Shown piece after piece: positions 8,514 through 17,787 of a stretch of DNA of 64,000 bases (the first letter of the stretch is position 1; every line of letters begins with the position of its first letter). Made by a program: the position numbers and the translations under genes. Below the pieces are notes generated by a model. It was not told where the DNA came from, made no database searches, and saw only the letters and a list, made by a program, of their open reading frames with translations. This DNA is from an uncultured Hyphomonas sp. (lineage in GTDB: Bacteria; Pseudomonadota; Alphaproteobacteria; Caulobacterales; Hyphomonadaceae): contig NZ_OY781472.1 of NCBI RefSeq assembly GCF_963677035.1, positions 3,067,658 through 3,131,657 of the forward strand, written 5' to 3'.

Positions 8514-8675
8514 ATGCATGAGACTCTGTCAAAATTTGCCCAGACATGGGGCCTGGGCTTCTTCGTTCTGATGTTTGCCGTCGCTGTTGCTTACGCATTG
8601 TGGCCGTCAAACAAGGAAAAATTCCAAGCAGCGGCCCGTACGCCGCTCGATGAAGGGGAACCTGGAGATGAGTGA
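8514..8675 (+). CDS. ccoQ: cbb3-type cytochrome c oxidase small subunit
   Basis: A 53-residue single-span protein typical of CcoQ/FixQ, which stabilises the oxidase complex. It begins MHETLSKFAQTWG, has one hydrophobic helix (about 12-30) ending in ALWPSNKEKF, and a short acidic tail. It lies between ccoO and ccoP, the normal place. Its last 8 bases (8668-8675) overlap the ccoP start. A GGGGTAGGG stretch just upstream may act as its ribosome site. Confidence 0.92.
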   Translation: MHETLSKFAQTWGLGFFVLMFAVAVAYALWPSNKEKFQAAARTPLDEGEPGDE

Positions 8676-9555
8676 GACCGACAAGGAAGTTGATGTCCTG
8701 TCCGGCGTGGAAACAACCGGGCATTCCTGGGATGGCATCAAGGAGCTGAACAACCCCCTTCCCCGCTGGTGGCTGTATATCTGGTATGGCACGATCTTCT
8801 GGGCGATCCTCTACATGATCGCCATGCCAGCCTGGCCGTCGCTACCGGGTATGGGCGGGCGTAACACGCCTGGTATGCTCGGCATGTCTGACCGTGATGC
8901 GGTCGCAGAAAGCGTCGCGACGCTGCATGCTGAACGCAGTGCGGCATCGGCCCAGCTGCTGGATGCGTCTCTGCAGGACATTCAGAACAATCTGGACCTG
9001 CAGCAATTCGCCATGGCGATGGGAGAAAGTGCCTTTGGTGACAACTGTGCCACTTGCCACGGCTCAGGCGGCCGGGGTGCCAAAGGCTACCCGATGCTGG
9101 CCGACGACGTCTGGCTTTGGGACGGTACGCTCGATGGTATCGAGCAGACGGTGCGCCATGGCATTCGTCATGAGGAAGATCCGGAAACCCGGTTCTCCGC
9201 CATGCCAGCCTTTGGACATGATGGCCTGCTGACTTCGACGCAGATCGATGATCTGGTTCAATATGTTCTCAGCGTCAGCGGTCACGAAGCGAATGCAAGT
9301 GAAGCAATGCGTGGGAAAGAGCTGTTCCAGACGAACTGCGCTAGCTGCCATGGTATTGATGCCAAAGGCTCCCGCGATGTCGGCGCCCCGAACCTCACAG
9401 ATGCCGATTGGCTCTATGGTTCGAGCCCGGACGACATCCGCGCCACCATCACGAATGCCCGTAACTCCCACATGCCGGCATGGCAGGGTCGTCTTGACGA
9501 CGCCACCATCAAGGCGCTGGCCGTTTACGTGCACTCCCTCGGTGGCGGCGAGTAA
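8668..9555 (+). CDS. ccoP: cbb3-type cytochrome c oxidase subunit III (di-heme)
   Basis: Di-heme cytochrome c subunit (295 aa) that takes electrons from soluble cytochrome c. After the N-terminal segment PRWWLYIWYGTIFWAILY (membrane anchor) come two cytochrome c domains with heme sites CATCH and CASCH, and candidate axial Met residues in SAMPAFG and SHMPAW. The start ATG 8668 is preceded by CCTGGAG and overlaps ccoQ by 8 bases; the frame is open upstream, but that would run through ccoQ. Confidence 0.95.
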   Translation: MSETDKEVDVLSGVETTGHSWDGIKELNNPLPRWWLYIWYGTIFWAILYMIAMPAWPSLPGMGGRNTPGMLGMSDRDAVAESVATLHAERSAASAQLLDASLQDIQNNLDLQQFAMAMGESAFGDNCATCHGSGGRGAKGYPMLADDVWLWDGTLDGIEQTVRHGIRHEEDPETRFSAMPAFGHDGLLTSTQIDDLVQYVLSVSGHEANASEAMRGKELFQTNCASCHGIDAKGSRDVGAPNLTDADWLYGSSPDDIRATITNARNSHMPAWQGRLDDATIKALAVYVHSLGGGE

Positions 9556-9588
9556 CACGAGTAATCGAAGTATATTGGTGCCCAGGTA

Positions 9589-11034
9589 ATGACGACTGTC
9601 ATAGATCACACGAAGTCCAACGAGACTCCCCCGTCCCTTTATGAAGGGCGGAAACAGATCTACCCGAAACTCGCCCATGGCAAGTTCCGGACGATCAAGT
9701 GGATCGTGATGGCCGTCACCCTGGGCATCTATTATATTCTGCCCTGGATCCGCTGGCCGCGTGGGCCAGGTATTCCCGACCAGGCCGTTCTGGCAGATTT
9801 CGAAGGTGAGAAATTCTACTTTTTCTGGTTCGAAATCTGGCCACAGGAATTGTACTACCTTGCCGGGCTGCTGATTATGGCAACGCTCGGTCTGTTTCTG
9901 GTGACGTCCCTCTTCGGCCGGGCCTGGTGTGGTTACACCTGCCCACAGACCGTTTGGACAGACCTCTACATCTGGGTCGAGCGCGCGTTCGAAGGAGACC
10001 GTGCTGCACGCATGCGTCTCGATGCTCAGCCCTGGTCATTCAACAAGGCCTGGCGGAAGCTGGGCAAACACCTGATCTGGCTTGTGATCGCATTCTGGAC
10101 CGGGGGGGCCTTCATCCTTTACTGGCACGATGCGCCAACGGTTGCGAAGGGCTGGTTCACGGGTCAGGCGCCGCTGACGGCCTATTTCTTTGCAGGTATC
10201 CTGACGTTCACGACCTATTTTCTTGCGGGTTGGATGCGTGAGCAGGTCTGCACCTATATGTGCCCATGGCCTCGTATCCAGGGTGCCCTGACCGACGAGA
10301 ACGCCCTCAATGTGACCTACAGGTTCGATCGCGGCGAACCCCGCGGCGCGCACCGCAAAGGTGAGAGCTGGGAAGGCCGCGGTGACTGCATCGATTGCAA
10401 ACAATGCGTTCAGGTCTGCCCGATGGGCATCGACATTCGCGACGGAGCGCAACTCGAGTGCATCCACTGCGCATTGTGCATCGATGCATGCGACGACATG
10501 ATGAAAAAGATCGGCCGCCCGACCGGATTGATCGCCTACGACACAGACGTCGCAGTTGCAGACCGGGCAGCTGGCCGGAAGCCGACTTATAAGATTCTGC
10601 GCCCGCGCACCCTGCTCTATGCTGCGCTGATGCTGATCATCGGCTCCATGGTCTCTTTCGGTTACTTCAACAAATCGTCCTTTGAAGTGAACGTTCTGAA
10701 GGACCGCTCTCCGCCGTTTGTTCGCCTGTCTGATGGCGATATCCGGAACGGTTACACATTGAAACTGGTCAACAAGGCAGCTTCGAAGCGCCATGTTGAG
10801 ATCGAGATCAAAGGCCTTAACGGTGCCGAACTCCAGATGATCGGCCTGCCAACCGAAGAAGACGGCTCTGTGGAACTGGACCTGAATGGTCATGGCGTTT
10901 CCCGGTTCCGCATGCTGGTCACCCGGAGTTCTGACGACAAGACCCCACGGGTCGACTATACTGTGCTCGTTAAAGACACTGCGACTGGCGAAACAGAAGA
11001 CGCCGCCGCCGTCTTTGTTCAGGGAGACAACTGA
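9589..11034 (+). CDS. ccoG: Cytochrome c oxidase accessory protein CcoG (FixG)
   Basis: Membrane ferredoxin-like protein (481 aa) implicated in Cu(II) reduction during cbb3 assembly. There are several membrane spans; cysteine motifs are CGYTCPQTVW, CTYMCPWPRIQG and two ferredoxin clusters (CIDCKQCVQVCP, then CIHCALCIDACD). The C-terminal 110 residues form a periplasmic Ig-like domain (FixG_C type). The stop overlaps fixH as TGATG. Its position between ccoP and fixHI is the standard one. Confidence 0.95.
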   Translation: MTTVIDHTKSNETPPSLYEGRKQIYPKLAHGKFRTIKWIVMAVTLGIYYILPWIRWPRGPGIPDQAVLADFEGEKFYFFWFEIWPQELYYLAGLLIMATLGLFLVTSLFGRAWCGYTCPQTVWTDLYIWVERAFEGDRAARMRLDAQPWSFNKAWRKLGKHLIWLVIAFWTGGAFILYWHDAPTVAKGWFTGQAPLTAYFFAGILTFTTYFLAGWMREQVCTYMCPWPRIQGALTDENALNVTYRFDRGEPRGAHRKGESWEGRGDCIDCKQCVQVCPMGIDIRDGAQLECIHCALCIDACDDMMKKIGRPTGLIAYDTDVAVADRAAGRKPTYKILRPRTLLYAALMLIIGSMVSFGYFNKSSFEVNVLKDRSPPFVRLSDGDIRNGYTLKLVNKAASKRHVEIEIKGLNGAELQMIGLPTEEDGSVELDLNGHGVSRFRMLVTRSSDDKTPRVDYTVLVKDTATGETEDAAAVFVQGDN

Positions 11035-11543
11035 TGCACGCGACAGCCACCAGAAAATCATTCCGCCTGAGCGGTTTGCATGTGTTCCTGCTTCTCTGCG
11101 CCTTCTTCGGGTTCATGTTTATCGTGAACGGCATCTTCCTTTGGGCGGCCTTGAGCTCCTTCCCCGGAGAGGACGAACACAAGTCTTACCTGCAAGGTCT
11201 TCACTACAATGAAGCGATCTCGGCGCGCCGGATCCAGGAACAACAGGGCTGGTCCGCCCAGATTGGCCTGACGCCGACCGAGACCGGGGATCGCCTTGTC
11301 GTCCGGCTTCTGGATCGCAATGGAACGCCATTGCCAACTCAGGACATTCAGGCGCAACTGCGTCGGACGGTGACCGGCGTGGAAGATGTGCCAATTGTCC
11401 TGCAACGCGGTCCTGACGGTGACTATTTCGCCGATATTACCCTGCTCGACAAAGGTGTCTGGGAAGCGCGCGTTCAGGCGGCTGTGCCCTACCGTACCGA
11501 TGAGGTCGAGTTCGTCGCGAGCAAGAAACTGCTTATCCCATGA
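11034..11543 (+). CDS. fixH: FixH-family cbb3 oxidase assembly protein
   Basis: Single-span protein of 169 aa: a short cytoplasmic start, a hydrophobic helix at about 15-38 (FLLLCAFFGFMFIVNGIFLW), then a periplasmic beta-rich domain. It fits the FixH family, needed for cbb3 maturation together with the FixI copper pump. Start ATG 11034 shares one base with the ccoG stop; its own stop overlaps fixI as ATGA (11540-11543). Confidence 0.92.
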   Translation: MHATATRKSFRLSGLHVFLLLCAFFGFMFIVNGIFLWAALSSFPGEDEHKSYLQGLHYNEAISARRIQEQQGWSAQIGLTPTETGDRLVVRLLDRNGTPLPTQDIQAQLRRTVTGVEDVPIVLQRGPDGDYFADITLLDKGVWEARVQAAVPYRTDEVEFVASKKLLIP

Positions 11544-13756
11544 GCACGACGGACGTCCTCGCGCACACGCGTGACTGGTCCCTCGGCGACACACCAGATC
11601 AGGAGTCGCCCTTTGCGGGCCTCTCGGCGTTCGTGCAAAAAAGTGGCAAGCTCCAACACTTGGAGCTGCATGTATCAGGCGCAAAATGCGCCGGATGCCT
11701 TGCCAAGATCGAGAAATCAGTCAGCGCGCTGGAGGGTGTCTCCGAAGCGCGCCTGAACTTGTCCACCGGCAAGTTCATTGTCACTTGGCAAGGCCCCCTG
11801 CCCGCTTCACAGATTGCTGAAACGGTTTCCGGCCTCGGCTACGGCGTCAGCGCGGCCGCGGAAACAGACGCAGACGAAGTCCAGCGCAAGGAGGAGCGTG
11901 AGCTCCTGCTCTCCATGGGCGTCGCTGCATTTGCTGCTGCGAACATCATGCTGCTGTCGGTTTCTGTCTGGGCTGGCGCGGGTGAGATGGGCGCGAATAC
12001 CAAACAGATCATGCACGCCATTTCCGGCGTAATTGCCCTGCCCGCGGTCGCCTTCTCAGGCCGGCCATTCTTCCGTTCCGCCTGGTCGGTACTGAAGCGC
12101 GGGCGAGCGAATATGGACGTGCCAATTTCTCTGGCCATCGTTCTGGCTTTTTCCGTCAGCGTCGTTGAAACGATCCGCGGCGGCGAGCACGCCTATTTCG
12201 ATGCCGCCGCCATGTTGATCTTTTTCCTGCTTATCGGCCGGTTTCTGGACGCGCGCGTCAGGCGCCGGGCCTGCTCTGCAGCGAATGACCTTGCCGGCAT
12301 GTCCAACCGGGCGGTCACAAGGATCGACTGCGATGGAAATGCCATCAAGGTGAACCCTGGCGTGGTTGCGCCGGGCGACAACATCCTGCTGGCTCAGGGT
12401 GAGCGGGCAGTCGTGGACATGGCCCTCTCTGACGAGTTTTGTGAACTCGACGAAAGTCTGGTCACCGGAGAGAGCGCGCCTCACGTCCTGTCAAAAGGCA
12501 TGCGGATCTATGCAGGGGCCGTAAATCTTTCTGGCCCCATTCAGGCAAAAGCGCTTTCACGCGCGTCTGACTCCCTGCTCGCAGACATTGGCCGGATGCT
12601 CGAAGCGGGTGAGCAACGGCGGTCTGCGTATCGCAAAATCGCGGATAAGGCCGTCGCCTTGTATGTTCCGTTCGTACACTCGGCTGCCGCGCTGACCTTT
12701 ATCGGGTGGATGCTGGCTGGTGCGGGCTTCCGCGAAGCCATTCTGATTGCGGTTTCAACGCTCATCATTACGTGCCCTTGCGCCCTCGCCCTGGCCGCTC
12801 CGGTCGCTCATGTGGTTGCTGCGGGCAAACTGTTTCAGCGCGGTATCTTTCTGAAATCGGGAGATGCCCTCGAACGCTTTGCATCGGTTGACCGGATCGT
12901 TCTGGACAAAACAGGCACGTTATCTCTTGGTGTTCCACAGCTGAGTGATGGGACGGACAAGGATATTATCGCCGATGCCGCCCTTCTGGCGCGTGCCAGC
13001 CGCCACCCGCTCTCACGCGCCATCTCTGACGCGGCAGGTCCGGGCCCGGTTGTTGCCAATGCGAAAGAGCTGCCCGGTTGCGGGCTGGAGGCGACCGTTG
13101 ATGGCGAGCTCTGGCGTCTGGGATCCGGCCGCTGGATCGGGATAGACAACGGCAATTCCCATACCCGAAATCTTTATCTTCAACGCGGCGATCAGGATCC
13201 GGTCGCACTGGAGTTTTCAGATCGGCTGATCCCCGGTACCGAAGATGCGATCACCGCCCTTGAAAACGCCGGATACCAAACGGAGATCCTGTCCGGGGAC
13301 ACTGAAGAACGTGTCTCGGAAGTCGCGCGCGAACTTGGGGTTTCTAACTACAGATCCGCGGCATCCCCGCGTGACAAGGCCGCCTATCTGGAAACGCTAC
13401 GCGATCAGGGGCACAAAGTCCTGATGGTCGGTGATGGCTTGAATGATGCTGGCGCGCTTTCTTTGGCACACGCATCGGTCACGCCCGGAACAGCCATCGA
13501 CATTAGCCAGGCGGCCAGCGATGCGGTCTATTCGGGCGGCATTGCGTCGCTGCCTATGCTGTTGAAAGTTTCCAAGCGCACGCGGAGCGTGATGCTGGAA
13601 AACTTCACATTTGCAGCGCTCTACAACCTCGTGGCCATTCCTATTGCGGTGACTGGCCATGCCACACCGCTGGTGGCTGCGCTTGCAATGTCCTTTTCGT
13701 CTGTGGCTGTATCACTGAACGCGATCCGTCTCGCAGCATTTACCGAAGGAAAGTGA
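11540..13756 (+). CDS. fixI: Copper-transporting P-type ATPase FixI/CcoI
   Basis: P1B-type ATPase (738 aa) that moves copper across the inner membrane for insertion into the CuB site of CcoN. An N-terminal metal-binding domain carries CAGC (C50, C53). The transport motif CPC is at 412-414, the phosphorylated Asp is D456 in DKTGT, and the hinge GDGLND is at 631-636. It shows the usual membrane helices around these. The ATGA overlap with fixH and the following ccoS fix it as the cbb3-specific pump rather than a copper-tolerance CopA. Confidence 0.95.
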   Translation: MSTTDVLAHTRDWSLGDTPDQESPFAGLSAFVQKSGKLQHLELHVSGAKCAGCLAKIEKSVSALEGVSEARLNLSTGKFIVTWQGPLPASQIAETVSGLGYGVSAAAETDADEVQRKEERELLLSMGVAAFAAANIMLLSVSVWAGAGEMGANTKQIMHAISGVIALPAVAFSGRPFFRSAWSVLKRGRANMDVPISLAIVLAFSVSVVETIRGGEHAYFDAAAMLIFFLLIGRFLDARVRRRACSAANDLAGMSNRAVTRIDCDGNAIKVNPGVVAPGDNILLAQGERAVVDMALSDEFCELDESLVTGESAPHVLSKGMRIYAGAVNLSGPIQAKALSRASDSLLADIGRMLEAGEQRRSAYRKIADKAVALYVPFVHSAAALTFIGWMLAGAGFREAILIAVSTLIITCPCALALAAPVAHVVAAGKLFQRGIFLKSGDALERFASVDRIVLDKTGTLSLGVPQLSDGTDKDIIADAALLARASRHPLSRAISDAAGPGPVVANAKELPGCGLEATVDGELWRLGSGRWIGIDNGNSHTRNLYLQRGDQDPVALEFSDRLIPGTEDAITALENAGYQTEILSGDTEERVSEVARELGVSNYRSAASPRDKAAYLETLRDQGHKVLMVGDGLNDAGALSLAHASVTPGTAIDISQAASDAVYSGGIASLPMLLKVSKRTRSVMLENFTFAALYNLVAIPIAVTGHATPLVAALAMSFSSVAVSLNAIRLAAFTEGK

Positions 13757-13757
13757 C

Positions 13758-13907
13758 ATGGCCGGAATTCTGTTTCTTATCCCGATCGCCCTCTTCATGG
13801 GCCTACTCGGACTGGGGGCATTCATCTGGTCCGTGCGCTCCGGTCAGTTCGATGATCCCGTTGGCTCAGCGAACCGTATTCTGATCGACGAAGACAAACC
13901 GCTTTAG
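13758..13907 (+). CDS. ccoS: cbb3 oxidase maturation protein CcoS
   Basis: A 49-residue single-span protein starting MAGILFLIPIALFMGLLG, with the family hallmark FIWSVRSGQFDDP directly after the helix. CcoS is required for cofactor insertion into the oxidase. It begins one base after the fixI stop and ends the run. Its TAG stop overlaps the stop of the convergent pxpC gene by four bases (TTAG, 13904-13907). Confidence 0.92.
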   Translation: MAGILFLIPIALFMGLLGLGAFIWSVRSGQFDDPVGSANRILIDEDKPL

Positions 13908-14833
13908 AGCGATAAGTCAGGCAACCATTCCCGGAAATACGCCGTCTTGCGGCGCAGGTCCGTTGCCGCTTCGTCTGGTGTCCGCTTCAAAAAGTGAATG
14001 CGGTCGCCCGGCCGGATTTGCCCCAGCAAATGACGGTCTGCCCGGATCACCTGAAGGACGTGAGGATAACCGCCCGTTGTCTGGCAATCGGACAGAAGGA
14101 CAAAGGCATTGCCCGACGGCGTGAGTTGTACGGTGCCAGGAAATACCGGCGCACTCGGTTTGAGGCCGGCATCTGACAGAGGCAGCCACGAGCCTGCAAT
14201 TTCAACCCCGGTCCGGTCGGCACGCCGCGTCGCCTCATAGTTCTGCCCCGTCTCCCAACCTGGAATCAGATCGGCATCCGGTCCGTCAACACACCGCAAT
14301 GCAAAGGCGTGCGTGACGGCCTGAATCATATTCACCGGGGTCTCCAGCTCATCAGAAAATGGCTCAGACTCTCCTGCACTGAGACGGTCGCCAGCCTGCA
14401 AAGCGCGGCCCTTCAGGCCGCCGGCCATCGCTGGCAAACAGGTTGATGTACTGCCCAGGAAATCGTCCGCCAGAAAACCACCTGAGACGGCCATATATAT
14501 TCGGGCGCCGACATTTACCGCTCCAACCGAGACGGCCTCTCCAGCGCGGATGTTAAGTGTCCGGTGCATTGGCACTTTGTTGCCGGCGAGCTCAATTACA
14601 GTAGGCGCACCCGCAAAGGCGATGGTGCAATCGGCAGAGGCCTCCAGCGAAACAAGCCCAAAAGGCATTTCGATTGCGCACGCATCAGAGGGATTTCCCA
14701 CAAGCCGGTTTGCAAGTGCCATGGAAAGACTGTCGGCAGGTCCGGATGCCGGCACGCCCAATTGCCGCGTCCCCGATCTGGGTGCGGCCTGTAGCGTGGC
14801 CTGCACGCCGGGTTTCAGAACCTTGAAGGACAT
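13904..14833 (-). CDS. pxpC: 5-oxoprolinase subunit C (biotin-dependent carboxylase-like, KipA family)
   Basis: Subunit of the ATP-dependent 5-oxoprolinase PxpABC, which opens pyroglutamate to glutamate. The 309-aa protein begins MSFKVLKPGVQATLQ and has the family signatures RSGTRQLGVPASGPAD, MAVSGGF and the C-terminal SDCQTTGGYPHVLQV. The chosen start ATG 14833 lies 1 base after the pxpB stop; an upstream in-frame start would lie inside pxpB. The neighbours pxpB and pxpA complete the set. Confidence 0.9.
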   Translation of the reverse strand: MSFKVLKPGVQATLQAAPRSGTRQLGVPASGPADSLSMALANRLVGNPSDACAIEMPFGLVSLEASADCTIAFAGAPTVIELAGNKVPMHRTLNIRAGEAVSVGAVNVGARIYMAVSGGFLADDFLGSTSTCLPAMAGGLKGRALQAGDRLSAGESEPFSDELETPVNMIQAVTHAFALRCVDGPDADLIPGWETGQNYEATRRADRTGVEIAGSWLPLSDAGLKPSAPVFPGTVQLTPSGNAFVLLSDCQTTGGYPHVLQVIRADRHLLGQIRPGDRIHFLKRTPDEAATDLRRKTAYFREWLPDLSL

Positions 14834-14834
14834 C

Positions 14835-15467
14835 TCAGACGTCCACCAGATGAAGGCGCACAACCTGCCCTGCTTCGAGCAGGAAAGGAGCTGCTCGTTC
14901 AGGGTCGAAAAGCGTTTCCGTCAGCCGGCCAATGATGGGCCATCCCCCGGGTCCCGTCAGCCCGTACAATCCCAACTGACCGCTTACGAGCCCCACTGAT
15001 CCAGCCGCGACCCGTTGCCGGGGCACAGCAAGGCGCTCCGCTTTCAATGTCGGATCAAGCCCCTCGACATAAGCGAAGCCCGGCGTGAACCCGAGCATAT
15101 CAACAGCCAATTCGCTTCCGGTCACGCGCTCAAGCAACGCATCTGGCGACAGGCCATTTTGGTCGGCCAGTGTCTGAAGGTCCGGCGCATGAGTTGCTGA
15201 GCAATCAAGATGCAGATCGATTGGCTGGCCGGGTTCAAAAGCCGCCGCACGGAAGTTGGAAAGCCAGTCTTCAAGTTTGCCCATGGCCTCAGTCGGGCGA
15301 AGGGCAAGCGGGTCAAAATGTACTGAAACCACCTCCTTGCCGGGAACCGTATCGACCCATTGGCCAGAGTCCCGCAACGCTTTTGCAAGCGGGTGCCGCA
15401 GAGCCCGGTCGTCTGGCTGGACCGCCACCGCATCATCTCCCAGAAAAAATAGATGGAATGCTGGCAT
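14835..15467 (-). CDS. pxpB: 5-oxoprolinase subunit B (KipI family)
   Basis: KipI/PxpB-family protein of 210 aa with the cyclophilin-like C-terminal domain. Recognisable parts are the GDDAVAV start, the GFTPGFAYVEGLD motif, and the segment VPRQRVAAGSVGLVSGQLGLY ending in TGPGGWPIIGRL. In complete pxpABC sets it works with PxpC and PxpA in 5-oxoproline hydrolysis; the alternative Bacillus role as kinase inhibitor KipI is unlikely in this context. It lies 3 bases downstream of pxpA. Confidence 0.9.
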   Translation of the reverse strand: MPAFHLFFLGDDAVAVQPDDRALRHPLAKALRDSGQWVDTVPGKEVVSVHFDPLALRPTEAMGKLEDWLSNFRAAAFEPGQPIDLHLDCSATHAPDLQTLADQNGLSPDALLERVTGSELAVDMLGFTPGFAYVEGLDPTLKAERLAVPRQRVAAGSVGLVSGQLGLYGLTGPGGWPIIGRLTETLFDPERAAPFLLEAGQVVRLHLVDV

Positions 15468-15470
15468 ATC

Positions 15471-16223
15471 TCAGGCCGCGATCTCTATGCCGCGCGCGAT
15501 CAGCGCTGTTTTCAACGCGAAGGCTGACTCAGCAGCCCCGGGGGTGTCACCGTGCAGGCAGATCGTTTGCGCCTGAAGCCGCACGCACTCGCCGGTTCGC
15601 GCAGAGACTTCTCCCGCAACAATGATAGACAAGGCCTGCGCCAGTTGTTTGTCCTCTTCGGTCATGACTGCGCCGGGCAGTGCGCGGGGGGTGAGGCTGC
15701 CATCCGCTTCATAGGACCGGTCGGCAAATGCTTCTGCGACGAAGACAAGCCCCACCTCTCCTGCTTTGTGCGCCAGAGCGGAGTCCGGCGGGCCGAGCAG
15801 TTCTGGAATGCCGCACAGCTGGCAGATGGAGACGACCTTTTCGGCCAGCCCCTCGTTCCTGGCTGCATCATTATAGAGCGAGCCATGTGGCTTCAGGTGC
15901 GCGATGGACGTGCCCTGCCCTTGGGCAATCGCCTTTAAGGTCCGCACCTGCAAAAGAAGTGACTGTTCCAGGGCCTCATCGCTGATATTCGGGCGCGTTC
16001 GGCCAAAACCTTCGCGATCTGGATAGGAAGGGTGTGCCCCGATCAGAACGCTTCGCGCGGTGGCAGCGTGGATCGTCGCCGCCATGCTCTCATCATCCCC
16101 GGCATGACCGCCGCAGGCGATGTTGCACCGGGTCACGACGTCCAGAATCGCACGGTCGAGCGCCCGGCCATTGTCACCGGGCAGCTCCCCCACATCGGCA
16201 TTGAGGCAAATTCGGCTACTCAT
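15471..16223 (-). CDS. pxpA: 5-oxoprolinase subunit A (LamB/YcsF family)
   Basis: LamB/YcsF-family protein of 250 aa. Motifs: LNADVGE at the N terminus, CGGHAGDDESM, GAHPSYPDREGFGR, the HLKPHGSLYN segment and ICLHGDTPGA near the C terminus. This is the first gene of pxpABC, read leftward. The ATG at 16223 is the only suitable start. The 131 bases to the lpd gene upstream hold no gene that I can see. Confidence 0.92.
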   Translation of the reverse strand: MSSRICLNADVGELPGDNGRALDRAILDVVTRCNIACGGHAGDDESMAATIHAATARSVLIGAHPSYPDREGFGRTRPNISDEALEQSLLLQVRTLKAIAQGQGTSIAHLKPHGSLYNDAARNEGLAEKVVSICQLCGIPELLGPPDSALAHKAGEVGLVFVAEAFADRSYEADGSLTPRALPGAVMTEEDKQLAQALSIIVAGEVSARTGECVRLQAQTICLHGDTPGAAESAFALKTALIARGIEIAA

Positions 16224-16354
16224 CGCCAGATGCCCACCGTCAGAATGACCACCCTGCTATCACTCGACCATACATACGCAGCCCTCAACCAGTTGCCTGC
16301 GTCTTTGGTAACAGGCGATGGGGCAGCACCGCAACAATGCCTCGGCCCGGCGCC

Positions 16355-17770
16355 CTAGAGATGCAGAACGCGGCCTTCCGCGTCGAGCACGGCCTCATGC
16401 ATGGTTTCCGAAATCGTCGGGTGGGCGAACACGGTGTGCGCGAGATCCAGTTCCGTCAGCTCTCCCTGACGTGCGATCACATATCCCTGGATCAGCTCTG
16501 TCACTTCGGCACCGATCATGTGCGCGCCGAGCAGCTCCCCGGTCTTCTTGTCAAAGATAACCTTGGTCAGCCCATCCTGTTCGCCGAGCGCGATGGCTTT
16601 GCCATTCCCGATAAAGGAGAACCGGCCGACCTTGATGTCGTAGCCCTTTTCCTTTGCCGCCTTCTCCGTCAGGCCAACGCTGGCGACCTGCGGGTGGGCG
16701 TAAGTGCAGCCAGGGATATTTGACGTATCGAATGGCTCGGCATGGCCCTTCCCGGCTATGGCTTCCACGCATGAGACGCCTTCATGGCTCGCCTTGTGGG
16801 CCAGCCAGGGCGGGCCCGTGAGATCGCCGATGGCGTAGAGCCCCGGCACACCGGTCTTGCCGAAGCCATCGACCACGACGTGCGTCTTCTCTATTTTCGC
16901 ACCGAGCGCTTCGAGGCCGAGGTTCTCGACATTGCCGACAATGCCGACAGCGAGGATGGCCCGGTCGAATTCCTGCGTGGCTTTCTTGCCGTTCTTGTCC
17001 GTGATGTCGGCGGTGACCGTAGACTTGCCGGCCTTGACGTTTTCCACCTTCGCCCCGGTGACGATGTTCAGCCCCTGCTTCTTGAATTCCTTTTCGGCGA
17101 GTTTCGAGATTTCCTCATCCTCGACCGGCAGGATGCGGTCCATGACTTCCACCACGGTCACGTCAGCGCCGAGTTCATTGTAGAAGCTGGCAAACTCGAT
17201 CCCGATTGCCCCGGAACCGATGACGAGCAACCGCTTGGGCATGACGTCAGGCGTCATGGCTTCGCGATAGGTCCAGATCAATTTACCGTCCGCGACGAGG
17301 CCGGCCTGCGGGATATCGCGGGCGCGGGCGCCAGTGGCGAGGATCACGTGTTTGGACTGGTAGGACGCGTCCTTCCCGTCCTTGCCCTTCACGATGACTT
17401 TCGGCGCAGGTGTGCCTTTCTCAAGGCGCGCGGTACCTTCCAGAACGTCGATCTTGTTCTTCTTCATGAGGAACTTCACGCCATTCGACAGCTGGCTCGC
17501 CACGTTACGTGAGCGCTTCACGACGGCTTGCAGATCAAAGTCCGCCTTGTCGATGACGAGGCCGAAATCCTTGGCGTGCTTGGCGAGGTAGAGCACCTCG
17601 GCCGAACGCAGCAGCGCCTTGGTGGGGATACAGCCCCAGTTCAGGCAAATGCCGCCAAGCGCCTCGCGCTCCACGATGGCCGTCTTCAGGCCGAGCTGGC
17701 TTGCGCGGATGGCGGTCACATAGCCGCCAGGGCCGGAACCGATCACGATGAGGTCGTATTGGGTGCTCAT
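16355..17770 (-). CDS. lpdA: Dihydrolipoyl dehydrogenase (E3) of the PDH complex
   Basis: FAD enzyme (471 aa) that reoxidises dihydrolipoamide with NAD. The N-terminal FAD site is GSGPGGY, the redox disulfide lies in GGICLNWGCIPTK, the NAD site in VIGSGAIGIEFASFY, the second FAD segment in LYAIGDLTG, and the catalytic His-Glu pair in HAHPT-type segment HPTISE. Start ATG 17770 has a GGAAGGGA site upstream and follows pdhC by 17 bases; the longer frame would intrude into pdhC. It is last in the pdhABC-lpd run. Confidence 0.95.
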   Translation of the reverse strand: MSTQYDLIVIGSGPGGYVTAIRASQLGLKTAIVEREALGGICLNWGCIPTKALLRSAEVLYLAKHAKDFGLVIDKADFDLQAVVKRSRNVASQLSNGVKFLMKKNKIDVLEGTARLEKGTPAPKVIVKGKDGKDASYQSKHVILATGARARDIPQAGLVADGKLIWTYREAMTPDVMPKRLLVIGSGAIGIEFASFYNELGADVTVVEVMDRILPVEDEEISKLAEKEFKKQGLNIVTGAKVENVKAGKSTVTADITDKNGKKATQEFDRAILAVGIVGNVENLGLEALGAKIEKTHVVVDGFGKTGVPGLYAIGDLTGPPWLAHKASHEGVSCVEAIAGKGHAEPFDTSNIPGCTYAHPQVASVGLTEKAAKEKGYDIKVGRFSFIGNGKAIALGEQDGLTKVIFDKKTGELLGAHMIGAEVTELIQGYVIARQGELTELDLAHTVFAHPTISETMHEAVLDAEGRVLHL

Positions 17771-17787
17771 GGGGGTTCCCTTCCGGC

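Noticed and set aside
7729-8724. 331-codon open frame on the - strand
   Set aside because: Antisense to ccoO, ccoQ and the start of ccoP, all secure genes; no motif of its own.
10036-11061. 341-codon open frame on the - strand
   Set aside because: Antisense to ccoG, which has all its cluster motifs; no protein family seen.
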